Below, in pieces: positions 34,221 to 42,497 of a DNA stretch of 64,000 nucleotides (position 1 is the first letter of the stretch; every line of letters begins with the position of its first letter). The stretch spans positions 1 through 64,000 of the forward strand of contig JAUNSK010000016.1 in assembly GCA_030539275.1 (NCBI GenBank), read 5' to 3'. This stretch comes from Oscillospiraceae bacterium (GTDB taxonomy: Bacteria > Bacillota > Clostridia > Oscillospirales > Ruminococcaceae). Under the pieces are notes generated by a model. It saw nothing but the letters and a program-made list of their open reading frames with translations. It was not told the DNA's origin and did not search any database. The translations under genes and the position numbers were made by a program.

Positions 34221-34532
34221 CTACTTGTTCAAGATAAGTTTTAACAGGAATCCAAGACCTGTATCGAACAATCCTACAAAAACACCTATTAATATAACAG
34301 TAGCAAGAACTACTGAAGAATTATTGATAACCTGTTTTTTACTGGGCCATACAACCTTCTTGAATTCGCTCTTAAGATCTTTAAAATACTTTTTAACCTT
34401 TCCAGGCTGTTTTTTCTTATCTTTTGATACTGACTTTGAATCAGCTTTTTTGTCAGATTTTTTTTCTGACTTTGCCGGAGAATTATCATCTTTCTTAATG
34501 GTCTTCTTTGTTTTTAATTCGTCTTTAGACAT
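34221..34532 (-). CDS. secE: Preprotein translocase subunit SecE
   Basis: 103 residues: a long Lys/Ser/Asp-rich cytoplasmic N-terminal tail (~1-50), the amphipathic SecE helix (KKYFKDLKSEFKKVVWPSKK, containing the V-x-WPS-x motif) and one C-terminal membrane segment (SSVVLATVILIGVFVGLF). The tail is longer than the ~60-residue minimal form. It clamps SecY in the translocon. Its ribosome site overlaps the rpmG stop region. Confidence 0.95.
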   Translation of the reverse strand: MSKDELKTKKTIKKDDNSPAKSEKKSDKKADSKSVSKDKKKQPGKVKKYFKDLKSEFKKVVWPSKKQVINNSSVVLATVILIGVFVGLFDTGLGFLLKLILNK

Positions 34533-34547
34533 AACACAGACCTCCGG

Positions 34548-34697
34548 TTACTTTGTTTCCCTGTGCAGAGTATGTTTTCTACAGAACTTGCAATGCTTCA
34601 TCATTTCGATTCTGTCAGGGTCATTTTTCTTATTCTTCTTTGTGCTGTAATTGCGCTGCTTGCACTCTGTGCACGCCAATGTTACCTTAACTCTCAC
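34548..34697 (-). CDS. rpmG: 50S ribosomal protein L33
   Basis: 49 residues, GTG start at 34697 with AGGAGGTG upstream. Translation reads [20 protein letters not shown], then [19 protein letters not shown] and ends HRETK. CTEC and CKFC are the four zinc-binding cysteines of the C+ form of L33, so this is the zinc-dependent paralogue type. First gene of the minus-strand operon; easily missed because it is short and begins with GTG. The stop TAA is 15 nt from the secE start. Confidence 0.95.
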   Translation of the reverse strand: MRVKVTLACTECKQRNYSTKKNKKNDPDRIEMMKHCKFCRKHTLHRETK

Positions 34698-34801
34698 TTC
34701 GGCACCTCCTGAATGAATTTATACTTCTTCGATACAAAATCCGGACGACGTCCGGTTTGTCGGCCTCCCTCTATATACTGAGTGTATATCTTTTTTTGAG
34801 C

Positions 34802-34827
34802 AAAAAAATATACCTCACAAAGAGGTA
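34802..34827 (-). terminator. Terminator-like hairpin right at the start of the rpmG operon transcript
   Basis: Minus strand: TACCTC (34827-34822), loop TTTGT, GAGGTA (34816-34811), then TATTTTTTT. It begins only about six bases after the predicted -10, so it would form in the first ~25 nt of RNA. It may be an attenuator or may protect the 5' end. The leader continues for about 105 nt with another hairpin (CCGGAC/GTCCGG near 34742-34756) before rpmG. Confidence 0.5.
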
Positions 34828-34832
34828 ATTTA

Positions 34833-34861
34833 ATTTTAACATGATTATTACGCAGTGTCAA
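34833..34861 (-). promoter_or_regulatory. Sigma-A promoter of the rpmG-secE-nusG-rplKA operon
   Basis: Minus strand: TTGACA (34861-34856), 17-nt spacer, TAAAAT (34838-34833). Confidence 0.75.
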
Positions 34862-35163
34862 GTAGTTTTATTAATTTGATAGCGCAAATGTGTAAATACT
34901 TATTAACATATGTATATTTCTCTTGTTTTTTGTCGTTTTATTTACGTTATATTGGATTTGGATTTATTAACTGCTCAACAGCTCGTATTTATCAATGATT
35001 TACGCTATTTCACTGCGTGCTTTGTGATCATTCAATCTAATATAATATTATCAGTTTATAATAGTATATACATCTTTATTGTTCCTGCAAATCATAATAC
35101 CAGTGCTTTTTTGCTTCTATGATGTTATGTAAAAAAATCTCATTAAATATTTTTGTTTTACTA
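34862..35163. other. Gene-free spacer between the two divergent ribosomal operons
   Basis: About 300 bp of AT-rich sequence between the back-to-back promoters. A 70-codon plus-strand frame (34910-35122) has no ribosome site and a composition unlike the neighbouring genes, and is not called. No repeat, integrase or RNA gene is visible that would explain the rearrangement. Confidence 0.7.
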
Positions 35164-35192
35164 TTGACATAATAAATTTTTAGTGATATAAT
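35164..35192 (+). promoter_or_regulatory. Sigma-A promoter of the rplJ-rplL operon
   Basis: Consensus TTGACA (35164-35169), 17-nt spacer, TATAAT (35187-35192). Confidence 0.9.
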
Positions 35193-35199
35193 AAACAAC

Positions 35200-35329
35200 G
35201 TTGTGAGCTGATTTGTTCATAACATCGTATTCTAAAGACAGCTGGTGGAGATGATCCGTAAATCCAGCCGAGGAATGTGGCTGATCATTATACTTAATCT
35301 GCAATAGATTACAACATTATGATTTTGTT
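35200..35329 (+). promoter_or_regulatory. Ribosomal protein L10 leader RNA
   Basis: The conserved kink-turn core of the L10 leader is present: AAAGACAGCTGGTGGAG (35235-35251) and ATCCAGCCGAGGAATG (35263-35278), enclosed by longer pairing arms. It resembles the L10/L12 binding site on 23S rRNA. L10(L12)4 binds it and reduces expression. A terminator follows immediately, so control is by attenuation. Confidence 0.9.
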
Positions 35330-35362
35330 CCTTTCTCGTTTATGTATGAGAAAGGTTTTTTT
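35330..35362 (+). terminator. L10-leader-controlled terminator
   Basis: CCTTTCTC (35330-35337) pairs with GAGAAAGG (35348-35355), followed by TTTTTTT. It lies 46 nt before the rplJ start codon. Confidence 0.92.
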
Positions 35363-35407
35363 GTGCCATCTTTTAGATACGGAATTATTATTTCGGAGGT
35401 GAAATTC

Positions 35408-35914
35408 ATGGCAAGTGAAAAGATTTTAGCTGTTAAGAAAGCTAGAGTTGATGAACTCACAGAACTTTTCAAAAATTCATGTGCAGGTGTTATCGTTGAT
35501 TACAAGGGTATCACAGTTGAAGAGGATACAAAGCTTCGTAAGGAATTACGTGAAGCTAATGTTACTTACTTCGTAGAAAAGAACACTATTATCCGTCGTG
35601 CACTTGAAAACGCAGGTATCAATGGTCTTGAAAATGTACTCGAAGGCGCAAGCGCTATCGCAGTTACAGCTGAAGATCAGACAGCTCCTGCCCGTGTACT
35701 TGGCAAATTTGCTTCTGCAACAGAAAACAAGTTTGAACTCAAGGCCGGATTTATCGGTGAAGAAATTTATGACGCTGCCGGCGTTATGGCTCTCTCAAAG
35801 ATTCCATCAAGAGATGTACTTCTTGCACAGCTCGTTGGTTCTCTTCAGGGACCTATCCAGAAACTCGCTGCATTGCTTAAGGCTGTTGCTGACAAGAATT
35901 CAGAAGCTGCTTAA
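35408..35914 (+). CDS. rplJ: 50S ribosomal protein L10
   Basis: 168 residues from ATG 35408, which follows CGGAGGTG; the longer frame upstream runs through the attenuator and is not used. Signature segments: [20 protein letters not shown] and [15 protein letters not shown]. The C-terminal helix ([18 protein letters not shown]) holds the L7/L12 dimers. It begins the L10-L12 operon and is autoregulated through the leader just upstream. Confidence 0.98.
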   Translation: MASEKILAVKKARVDELTELFKNSCAGVIVDYKGITVEEDTKLRKELREANVTYFVEKNTIIRRALENAGINGLENVLEGASAIAVTAEDQTAPARVLGKFASATENKFELKAGFIGEEIYDAAGVMALSKIPSRDVLLAQLVGSLQGPIQKLAALLKAVADKNSEAA

Positions 35915-35973
35915 GCTGCAAAACGCGGTTTGTTCCATTTATTAAATTAAAAAATATTAAGGAGATTATTATC

Positions 35974-36342
35974 ATGGCTTCAGAAAAGACTTTAAAATTT
36001 ATTGAAGATATCAAAGCTCTTTCAGTACTTGAACTTGCTGAATTAGTTGACGCTATTCAGGAAGAATTCGGTGTAACAGCTGCTGTAGCTGCTGCTCCTG
36101 CTGCAGGCGGTGCTGCTGCCGAAGCTGAAAAGACAGAATTTGACGTTGTTATGACATCATTCGGTGATGCTAAGATGAACGTTATCAAGGCTATCAAGGA
36201 AATCCTTGGTCTTGGTCTTAAGGAATCAAAGGAATTTGTTGAAGGACTTCCTAAGGCAGTTAAAGAAGGCGCTTCTAAGGCTGACGCTGAAGAAATCAAG
36301 ACAAAGCTTGAAACTGCTGGTGCAGTTATCGAAATCAAGTAA
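35974..36342 (+). CDS. rplL: 50S ribosomal protein L7/L12
   Basis: 122 residues. N-terminal dimer domain ([20 protein letters not shown]), Ala/Gly-rich hinge ([16 protein letters not shown]) and C-terminal factor-binding domain ([40 protein letters not shown]). 59 nt after rplJ with its own ribosome site AAGGAG. The multi-copy stalk protein recruits translation GTPases. Confidence 0.98.
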   Translation: MASEKTLKFIEDIKALSVLELAELVDAIQEEFGVTAAVAAAPAAGGAAAEAEKTEFDVVMTSFGDAKMNVIKAIKEILGLGLKESKEFVEGLPKAVKEGASKADAEEIKTKLETAGAVIEIK

Positions 36343-36365
36343 TTTTAATTACTTTAGTAATCAGA

Positions 36366-36398
36366 AAACACGCATTCTTTATGAGTGCGTGTTTTTTT
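36366..36398 (+). terminator. Terminator of rplJ-rplL
   Basis: 9-bp stem AAACACGCA/TGCGTGTTT (36366-36374 and 36386-36394) followed by T-run. Confidence 0.88.
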
Positions 36399-36409
36399 AG
36401 TTTAAACTA

Positions 36410-36450
36410 AAAACCGTGCACACAAAGCAGATGTCTGTGTGCACGGTTTT
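36410..36450. terminator. Bidirectional terminator after the TM2 protein gene
   Basis: 15-bp stem (36410-36424 and 36436-36450) with A-run left and T-run right; on the minus strand it lies 41 nt after the TM2-protein stop. Confidence 0.85.
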
Positions 36451-36490
36451 CGTGATTCATTTTGTTGTCAATAAGGATAACCCTTTTTCT

Positions 36491-37252
36491 CTATTTTTTT
36501 ATTATAGCCCCTGTACCATCCGTGAATGTATTGCTTGCAAGTTTCAGTATATCAACCAGTGTACCTACCATACACAAACCACCTGTACAAAGATACAGGA
36601 GTCCTGATAATATTTTTCCGCAGTAAAGTCTGTGAATTCCTGCGAGTCCGAAAAATCCCAGCGCTGCAAGTATAAGAGATGTTGACTTGCTCTTGTCACT
36701 TACAAGTCCCATCTGATACTGCTGTGCCGGCTGCTGACCGATGTTGATCATATTGTTTACCGGTGCAGCGTACATACCGCCGTTAAGATTTTCTACCTGT
36801 CTTCCGCAGTGTGTGCATACAACTGCATCACTTGGAATACGTTCTCCGCAGTATTTGCAGAATTTTGTTGCTGTCTGTGTTGCCGGCTGGACCTGTGGCT
36901 GCACATGCGGCTGAACCTGTGGCTGCTGCGGCTGTGCATAACCGCTCTGTGTACCGTAATTATCATAATAACGGTTCAGATTGTCAGGATTCTGATATCC
37001 TGCCAGCGGCTGACTGACATTCTGTTTTGCTACCGGCGGAATATTGTAGCTGCTGTTAGCAGGCATTGATTTGTATGCCGGTGCTGAATACTGGCTGCTT
37101 GCTGTATTTCTGTATTCTTTTCTCTGAAGATCCTGTGCATTGTCATCACTGTTATATACCGGATATGCTTCTCTCATTCCTGAAGACGATCCTGTACGTG
37201 ATGTATCTTTGGACAGATTAATGCTTCTGCGTTCTGATCGGTTGTTATCCAT
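36491..37252 (-). CDS. Zinc-ribbon and TM2-domain membrane protein
   Basis: 253 residues. N-terminal ~130 residues are disordered, rich in Ser, Asn, Gln, Tyr and Pro, with VQPHVQPQVQPATQ-type repeats. A zinc ribbon follows (FCKYCGERIPSDAVVCTHCG, about 135-155), then the C-terminal TM2 domain (~190-253). TM2 landmarks are two membrane helices with GLAGIHRLYCGKILSGLLYL (the G-x-HR-FY-x-G-x motif) and the closing DILKLASN. Start taken at ATG 37252 with AAAGGA nine bases upstream. Function of bacterial TM2 proteins is unknown. It lies downstream of, but separated by a terminator from, the bofA group. Confidence 0.85.
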   Translation of the reverse strand: MDNNRSERRSINLSKDTSRTGSSSGMREAYPVYNSDDNAQDLQRKEYRNTASSQYSAPAYKSMPANSSYNIPPVAKQNVSQPLAGYQNPDNLNRYYDNYGTQSGYAQPQQPQVQPHVQPQVQPATQTATKFCKYCGERIPSDAVVCTHCGRQVENLNGGMYAAPVNNMINIGQQPAQQYQMGLVSDKSKSTSLILAALGFFGLAGIHRLYCGKILSGLLYLCTGGLCMVGTLVDILKLASNTFTDGTGAIIKK

Positions 37253-37496
37253 CACTTTCGTTCCTTTCCTGCTGCTGTATTTACATTTTCTATATATTTT
37301 ATTATATAATGAATTGCTGAGAATTTTATTAATTATTTATGTACAACATTTTAATATTCTGTGTATTAATGATATTCTAATATATTTTTAATTATTTTAT
37401 TATAACATTATAATATTTTTTATACATATTTTATAACTCATTTTTCTGCAGCATATAATTGTCACTCAGTTACATTGCAGCTGCTTTGGGGAAAAT

Positions 37497-37540
37497 AAAA
37501 GTACCATATTGCTGTGCGGACACAGTAATATGGTACTTTT
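37497..37540 (-). terminator. Terminator after bofA
   Basis: 20-nt arms (37497-37516 and 37521-37540) with one mismatch and a 4-nt loop; T-rich on the minus side. The rest of the 305-bp gap (37253-37558) is AT-rich and holds the upstream region of the TM2 gene; no promoter is clear. Confidence 0.8.
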
Positions 37541-37558
37541 ATTTTTTATGTATTATGT

Positions 37559-37816
37559 TTAAAAGTGAAGCAACTGAGCAATCATTATCATAAGCACTCC
37601 GGGTATGCCTAAAATGGCGGCTGTTGCCGCATTAAAAAGATTTATGTTGACTTTGCAGCCCAGGCAGCCGCCGAACTGGTTTGCTGCTGCCAGTGCAATC
37701 AGTCCGGTCAATACTCCGAACAGAAAGTTTTTTAAGGGTTTTTTCTTTTTTCTGTAGTATAGGATCATTATCAGTGTGATAAAGATCCACAGGCATACTA
37801 TTATTGTATTTTCCAT
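37559..37816 (-). CDS. bofA: BofA-like inhibitor of pro-sigma-K processing
   Basis: 85 residues from ATG 37816 (AAAGGA upstream; an earlier in-frame ATG overlaps that site). Two membrane segments. The C-terminal signature NQFGGCLGCKVNINLFNAAT, then AAILGIPGVLMI, matches Bacillus BofA almost residue for residue in spacing (NMFGGSLGIHVPIN...ILGIPG). In Bacillus, BofA holds the SpoIVFB protease inactive until the forespore signals. Two Cys residues replace Ser and Ile. Last gene of a four-gene minus-strand cluster with three unrecognised proteins. Confidence 0.88.
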   Translation of the reverse strand: MENTIIVCLWIFITLIMILYYRKKKKPLKNFLFGVLTGLIALAAANQFGGCLGCKVNINLFNAATAAILGIPGVLMIMIAQLLHF

Positions 37817-37836
37817 ACCGATTCCTTTCATTGTAC

Positions 37837-38514
37837 TTATAGTAAAATGTATCCGAGTGCTATAAGCAGCTTCAGATCCGCACCCTCCTTAGCCAGTATG
37901 ATTATAAATAAAAGTATTATCAGAAAGTCCTTGTCTATTTTTGATTTCTCCCCCGAGACCAGTGAGAATATCTTTCCCATCATATCATTTACGGCTCCTG
38001 CAGGATTAAACGGAGTCGGACCATTGCCTCCCATATCAGTGCACTGCTGGTTCCTGAAGTTTTCCCTGGCTGACTGCTCTTCATCCGCACACTTCTCATA
38101 TGGCTGTTCATTTCTGATATTTTCTTCTCTTATCTGCTGTGTCTTTATCTCCTGATTATAACCGTGCCTTAAATGTTCATTACGCTGAGAACCCATTGCC
38201 GTCCTTCCGGCAGCTGGTATCATATTATTCACATACTGTCTCCGGTTGTCAGTGAAGCTGTTGAAACTGTTATTTCTGTTTTCATTCCTCATGTTCTGTG
38301 ATTCAGGAAATTCAGCTGTCTGCCTTGCTGTATTGGTTTGCATTCCCGCAGTATTCCGGTATACATCATGCTGTCTGAAATTATTATATGACCTGTTCAT
38401 CATGTAATTACCCGGATTTTGTCTGTTCTGCCTTGATCTCATCTGCATTTCACGTGTCCTGTTAATTGCTTCGCTTCGCATATCCGCAAAGTTATCTTGA
38501 GTAACAGTATTCAT
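37837..38514 (-). CDS. Unrecognised Asn/Arg/Gln-rich protein with hydrophobic C-terminus
   Basis: 225 residues. Residues ~1-170 are low complexity, rich in Asn, Arg, Gln and Met (QMRSRQNRQNPGNYMMNRSY). The last ~55 are ordered: MGKIFSLVSG, then KDFLIILLFIIILAKEGADL and LLIALGYILL, a short hydrophobic hairpin. I do not recognise a family. Ribosome site AAGGAGGG. It is 20 nt upstream of bofA and 23 nt downstream of the 144-residue gene, so all belong to one transcript. A sporulation-related membrane or coat role is a guess from context only. Confidence 0.7.
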   Translation of the reverse strand: MNTVTQDNFADMRSEAINRTREMQMRSRQNRQNPGNYMMNRSYNNFRQHDVYRNTAGMQTNTARQTAEFPESQNMRNENRNNSFNSFTDNRRQYVNNMIPAAGRTAMGSQRNEHLRHGYNQEIKTQQIREENIRNEQPYEKCADEEQSARENFRNQQCTDMGGNGPTPFNPAGAVNDMMGKIFSLVSGEKSKIDKDFLIILLFIIILAKEGADLKLLIALGYILL

Positions 38515-38537
38515 AAGCTACCCTCCTTAAACCAGAA

Positions 38538-38972
38538 TTACAGCATTTTGTCAAGATCCTTAAGAAGGCCGCTTTCTTTCAGTATATTAAATACAGAGAT
38601 AAGCTTCATGACTTTTACTGCTTTGTCTACCTTATCCTGTTTTTTCTCACTCAGGTGTGGTTTTAGTGCGATGAGCAGCTCAGAATTTTTGTCACCGGCA
38701 CCATTGTTAAGAAGATCCTGTAATTTAAACAGCAGACTGAAATCAAAACCTCCGCCATCACTCTCATCACTGCAGGTCTGCTCATTATCACTGCACTGCT
38801 CCTGTTCACACTGCTCTCCTTCAACCTGTGCCTCTGCCTGAGGATTCTGACAGCCATCATTACCGGAGGCTGATGCTGTTTCACCCATAAGCATATCGTA
38901 CAGTTCCTGTACCTGCTTCATACTTTCCTCATCTGAAAGTATACCCTGGATCTTTTCCATCATATTATCCAC
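38538..38972 (-). CDS. Unrecognised acidic protein with helical C-terminal domain
   Basis: 144 residues, GTG start at 38972 nine bases after GGAGGTG. N-terminal helix (MMEKIQGILSDEESMKQVQE), an acidic Gln/Glu/Cys-containing linker (~45-75), then a helical segment (LLFKLQDLLNNG, ELLIALKPHLSEKKQDKVDK, VMKLISVFNILKESGLLKDL). The motif ELLIALKPHL...KVDKA echoes the DLKLLIALGYILL end of the neighbouring 225-residue protein, suggesting a shared interaction module. Family not recognised. Confidence 0.7.
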   Translation of the reverse strand: MDNMMEKIQGILSDEESMKQVQELYDMLMGETASASGNDGCQNPQAEAQVEGEQCEQEQCSDNEQTCSDESDGGGFDFSLLFKLQDLLNNGAGDKNSELLIALKPHLSEKKQDKVDKAVKVMKLISVFNILKESGLLKDLDKML

Positions 38973-38996
38973 AGCATCATCACCTCCACGAATCCT

Positions 38997-39323
38997 TTAT
39001 TTCTTTTCGTCGTTCATCAGTTTGTTGTAAAGTGACTTAGCCTGTGGTGCTGACATGATCTTTTCGGCGATATTTGGATTCTTCAGAATCTGCTGGAACT
39101 TTGCTGAATCATTTTTGTTCATATTTTTTATGGCATCCTCAAACTGACCTTCTTCAAGCTGTTGTCTGAGAACATCCGGCTTCATATTAAGCTTTGCAGC
39201 TACAATTTTCAGAAGCCCGTCAATATTGGGGTTAGACACCACTTTTTTTGTGTTGCTGTTTTCATTTTTTGCAGCTGAAGCCGCGTTATTCCGGTCGTTT
39301 GACATGTTCATGTTTCTCTGCAT
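38997..39323 (-). CDS. Unrecognised small helical protein, first gene of the bofA cluster
   Basis: 108 residues. Asn/Ser/Ala-rich N-terminus (~1-30), then a compact helical domain: GLLKIVAAKLNMKPDVLRQQ, LEEGQFEDAIKNMNKND, KILSAP-like KIMSAPQAKSLYNKLMNDEK. No signal peptide, no membrane segment. Leads the cluster 24 nt ahead of the 144-residue gene. Ribosome site GAGGAGAG. No family recognised; no catalytic motif visible. Confidence 0.7.
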   Translation of the reverse strand: MQRNMNMSNDRNNAASAAKNENSNTKKVVSNPNIDGLLKIVAAKLNMKPDVLRQQLEEGQFEDAIKNMNKNDSAKFQQILKNPNIAEKIMSAPQAKSLYNKLMNDEKK

Positions 39324-39431
39324 AAATATATAACTCTCCTCTCAATTTTTATTGTATTTTAATATTAATTATGCTATAATTGTTGATGTGTAACATACAA
39401 ACTACAGATATTCCGGAAAGGAAGGAATAAA

Positions 39432-39914
39432 ATGCGAATTGTTGTTATGTCTGACTCACACGGCATATACTGCGTACTCGATAAAATAGTATCAGCACAT
39501 CCGGAAGCAGACTTATATATACACCTGGGTGACGGTCAGAAAGAGTGTGACCTCCTACGACAGCTGTACCCTGATAAAAACTTCTGTTTTATCAGAGGCA
39601 ACTGTGATACATCAAGTGAACTGCCGCTCTCACAGGTGATCAAAGTGAATAATGACCATACAATATTTGCAGCTCACGGACACACATATAATGTTAAGTA
39701 CGGTCTTTCAGCCATTAGAAAAGAGGCGAAATGTGCCGGGGCTGATATAATACTTTTCGGTCACTCTCATTTCAGGTACTGCGGGTATGAAGATGAAACC
39801 TGGATCATGAATCCGGGAAGCTGTATGATCCCGCGTGACGGAAATAAGCCATCATACGGAATTGTTGATGTAACAGACAGCGGAGTAATGACAAATATTG
39901 TTTCAATCAGTTGA
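39432..39914 (+). CDS. YfcE/MJ0936-type metallophosphoesterase
   Basis: 160 residues with the calcineurin-like metal-site motifs in order: MSDSHG (D-x-H), HLGDGQKECD (GD), IRGNCD (GNCD), AAHGHTYN (GH) and FGHSHFRYCG (GHTH-like), then MNPGSCMIPRD. Small soluble phosphodiesterase of unknown physiological substrate. Ribosome site GGAAGGAAG. The gene starts a plus-strand run with the YfhO-type protein 75 nt downstream. Confidence 0.93.
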   Translation: MRIVVMSDSHGIYCVLDKIVSAHPEADLYIHLGDGQKECDLLRQLYPDKNFCFIRGNCDTSSELPLSQVIKVNNDHTIFAAHGHTYNVKYGLSAIRKEAKCAGADIILFGHSHFRYCGYEDETWIMNPGSCMIPRDGNKPSYGIVDVTDSGVMTNIVSIS

Positions 39915-39989
39915 ACAAATACTTCCGCCTAATAAATATTATATGTTCAACATTCCATTACCGTTCGTATTTCTCAGGAGATTTTTATA

Positions 39990-42497
39990 ATGATAAATAA
40001 AAAAACAAGCGAAAACCAAAACTGCACCGCAGCATCATATCTGCGTATCTTTCTCATTGCCTTTATAACATTTGCAGTTACAATTATCCCGGTTGTAATT
40101 TACAACAAGGGCTATCTGACATACTACGGTGATTTCAATTCCCAGCAGATTCCTTTCTATTACCATGCACACGAAGCAGTCAGAAGCGGAAACATTTTCT
40201 GGGACTGGGGTACTGATCTCGGATCTGATTTTCTGGGTTCATACAGCTTTTATCTTCTGGGCAGTCCTTTCTTCTGGATCACAACACTCTTTTCAGACAA
40301 AATTGTCCTTTATCTTATACCATGGCTGCTCTGCCTTAAGTATTCAATAGCTTCGCTGACAGCATATGCATATATAAAAAGATTTACTGTAAAAACCACT
40401 TCCGCTGAGATCGGTGCACTCCTTTATGCTTTTTCAGGATTTCAGGCATACAATATATTTTTCAATCATTTTCATGATGTAACTGCTCTTTTCCCTCTGA
40501 TGCTCATTGCACTTGAGGAAACTGTAAACAATGACAGGCGTGGTTTCTTTGCTGTTACCGTTGCCCTGATGGCCAGCGTAAATTACTTCTTTTTTACAGG
40601 TCAGGCAGTGTTTGTCATCTTATACCTGATCGTTCGTGCCCGCAGCAGGGATTTCGCACTTACATTCAGAAAGTTTCTTATCATTGCTGGTGAATCCCTG
40701 CTCGGAGTCTGTACAGCAATGGTTATCCTTCTGCCGTCAGCTCTGACTGTACTCGGAAATTACAGAGTATCAGAAAGACTTTACGGAACAGACCTTATTG
40801 CTTATTCTGAGCCGACAAGGATCTGGAGGATCATTCAGAGCTTCTTTATGATTCCTGATGTTCCGTCACGTCCCAACCTGTTTGACTCTGACAACGCAAG
40901 ATGGGCATCAATAGGCGGATATCTCCCGCTGTTCTCAATGATCGGTGTATGCGCATATCTTCGCGCAAAGCCTGACAAATGGTCATCAAGACTCATTAAA
41001 ATATGCATTGTATGTTCATTTATTCCGGTACTCAACTCAGCATTTTACATGCTTAATGCATCTTATTACGCAAGATGGTTCTATATGCCCATACTTATAA
41101 TGGCACTTGTTACCGCACAGACCTTAGAAAATAAAGATATCAGTGCAAAGCCAGGAATAAGAACATGTATGTGGTTCTATATTGCATTTATCATTATCTC
41201 TGTACTTCCGGTAAAAAAGAAAGACGAAGTCAAGTGGTTCGGTATGGCCGCTAATCTCTGGTACTTCTATATTATTCTTGGTGTCACTGTCCTGTTTTTT
41301 ATTTTTGCGATCCGTATCTTTTATCTGCGCAAAAACGGCAGACCGTATCTCAGAAAATGCTTTGCGCTCACTGCAGCTGCAAGTTTTGCTGCAACTTCAG
41401 CAGTATTCTATTATGGAATAAGCATCGGTCCGTATCCGGATAAATATATAAGTGCTTCAATTGACGGCAGGGAAAAAATAAGCCTTGAAAGCAGCGATGA
41501 CGAATTTTACAGAATTGACGTATCAGAAAACTACGATAATTTTCCTATGCTCTGGGGCTTTTCATCAATGAGATGTTTTCAGAGTGTGGTAAGCTCATCT
41601 ATTATGGAGTTTTATGACAGCGTAAATATTCAGAGAGATGTAGCTTCAAGAGCAGAGACTACAGCCTACAGTCTGAGAGGACTCTTCTCCGTCAAATATT
41701 ACTTCAGTAAGCTTGATGAAAACAATGAAGAGGAAAAGAAATTAAATATGCCCGGGTTTACTCAGTTCAGCGACCAGAACGGATTCAGGGTATATAAAAA
41801 TGATTACTATGTCCCTATGGGATTTACCTATGACAATTATATCAGTCAGGAAGACTTTGAAAAGCTCTCTGACAGTGTGAAGACAAATGTCCTCATGGAA
41901 GCAGTTGTGCTAAGTGACCGTCAGATTTCACAGTATTCGTCGCTGCTTGAAAAATATAAAATCAAAGACAGTCCCAGCTATACAACAGACCGATATCTGA
42001 ATGACTGCGAGGAACGCATAAACAGCTCATGTTCACAGTTCTCAAAATCATCAAAAGGCTTCAGCGCAAGGATAAGCACTGACAAAGACAATCTTGTATT
42101 TTTCAGCGTTCCGTTTGACAAGGGCTTCAGTGCGTATGTAAACGGACAACGCACAAAAATCGAAAAAGTAAGCAACGGCTTTATGGCTGTTTACGTTCCT
42201 GCAGGCGAAAGCACTATAAAATTTTCATATATTCCATATGGACTACAGACAGGTTTTCAGATCTCTGCAGTATCATTGCTTATGCTTATAACATATATGG
42301 TTATCATAAAATTAACCAGGGTAAGAAATAAAAAATACTTTTTGTATGATAATGACCTCACACAGCAGTTTGAGGGTGAAGCCCCGATTGCTTCCATCAT
42401 GTCAGCACAGAATGAAATAATAGATTTTGACATCGATGAGCCGCTTTCGCAGGCTTTCGATGGAACCGATGAACCGGACACGGAGGAAGAAGAATAA
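39990..42497 (+). CDS. YfhO-family polytopic membrane protein
   Basis: 835 residues. About twelve hydrophobic segments in the N-terminal 480, an extracytoplasmic domain at ~490-770, a last membrane segment (LLMLITYMVIIKL) and an acidic tail (FDIDEPLSQAFDGTDEPDTE). The YfhO signature follows the first helix: YYGDFNSQQIPFYYHAHEAV and NIFWDWGTDLGSDFLGSYSF, the acidic D-x-x-x-Q face typical of GT-C transferases. YfhO/GtcA-linked proteins add sugars to teichoic acid or other surface polymers from lipid-linked donors. The stop codon overlaps the start of the Nudix gene by one base. Confidence 0.88.
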   Translation: MINKKTSENQNCTAASYLRIFLIAFITFAVTIIPVVIYNKGYLTYYGDFNSQQIPFYYHAHEAVRSGNIFWDWGTDLGSDFLGSYSFYLLGSPFFWITTLFSDKIVLYLIPWLLCLKYSIASLTAYAYIKRFTVKTTSAEIGALLYAFSGFQAYNIFFNHFHDVTALFPLMLIALEETVNNDRRGFFAVTVALMASVNYFFFTGQAVFVILYLIVRARSRDFALTFRKFLIIAGESLLGVCTAMVILLPSALTVLGNYRVSERLYGTDLIAYSEPTRIWRIIQSFFMIPDVPSRPNLFDSDNARWASIGGYLPLFSMIGVCAYLRAKPDKWSSRLIKICIVCSFIPVLNSAFYMLNASYYARWFYMPILIMALVTAQTLENKDISAKPGIRTCMWFYIAFIIISVLPVKKKDEVKWFGMAANLWYFYIILGVTVLFFIFAIRIFYLRKNGRPYLRKCFALTAAASFAATSAVFYYGISIGPYPDKYISASIDGREKISLESSDDEFYRIDVSENYDNFPMLWGFSSMRCFQSVVSSSIMEFYDSVNIQRDVASRAETTAYSLRGLFSVKYYFSKLDENNEEEKKLNMPGFTQFSDQNGFRVYKNDYYVPMGFTYDNYISQEDFEKLSDSVKTNVLMEAVVLSDRQISQYSSLLEKYKIKDSPSYTTDRYLNDCEERINSSCSQFSKSSKGFSARISTDKDNLVFFSVPFDKGFSAYVNGQRTKIEKVSNGFMAVYVPAGESTIKFSYIPYGLQTGFQISAVSLLMLITYMVIIKLTRVRNKKYFLYDNDLTQQFEGEAPIASIMSAQNEIIDFDIDEPLSQAFDGTDEPDTEEEE

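Noticed and set aside
34910-35122. 70-codon plus-strand frame between the divergent ribosomal operons
   Set aside because: No ribosome site, hydrophobic AT-driven composition, and it ends just ahead of the rplJ promoter; more likely non-coding spacer.
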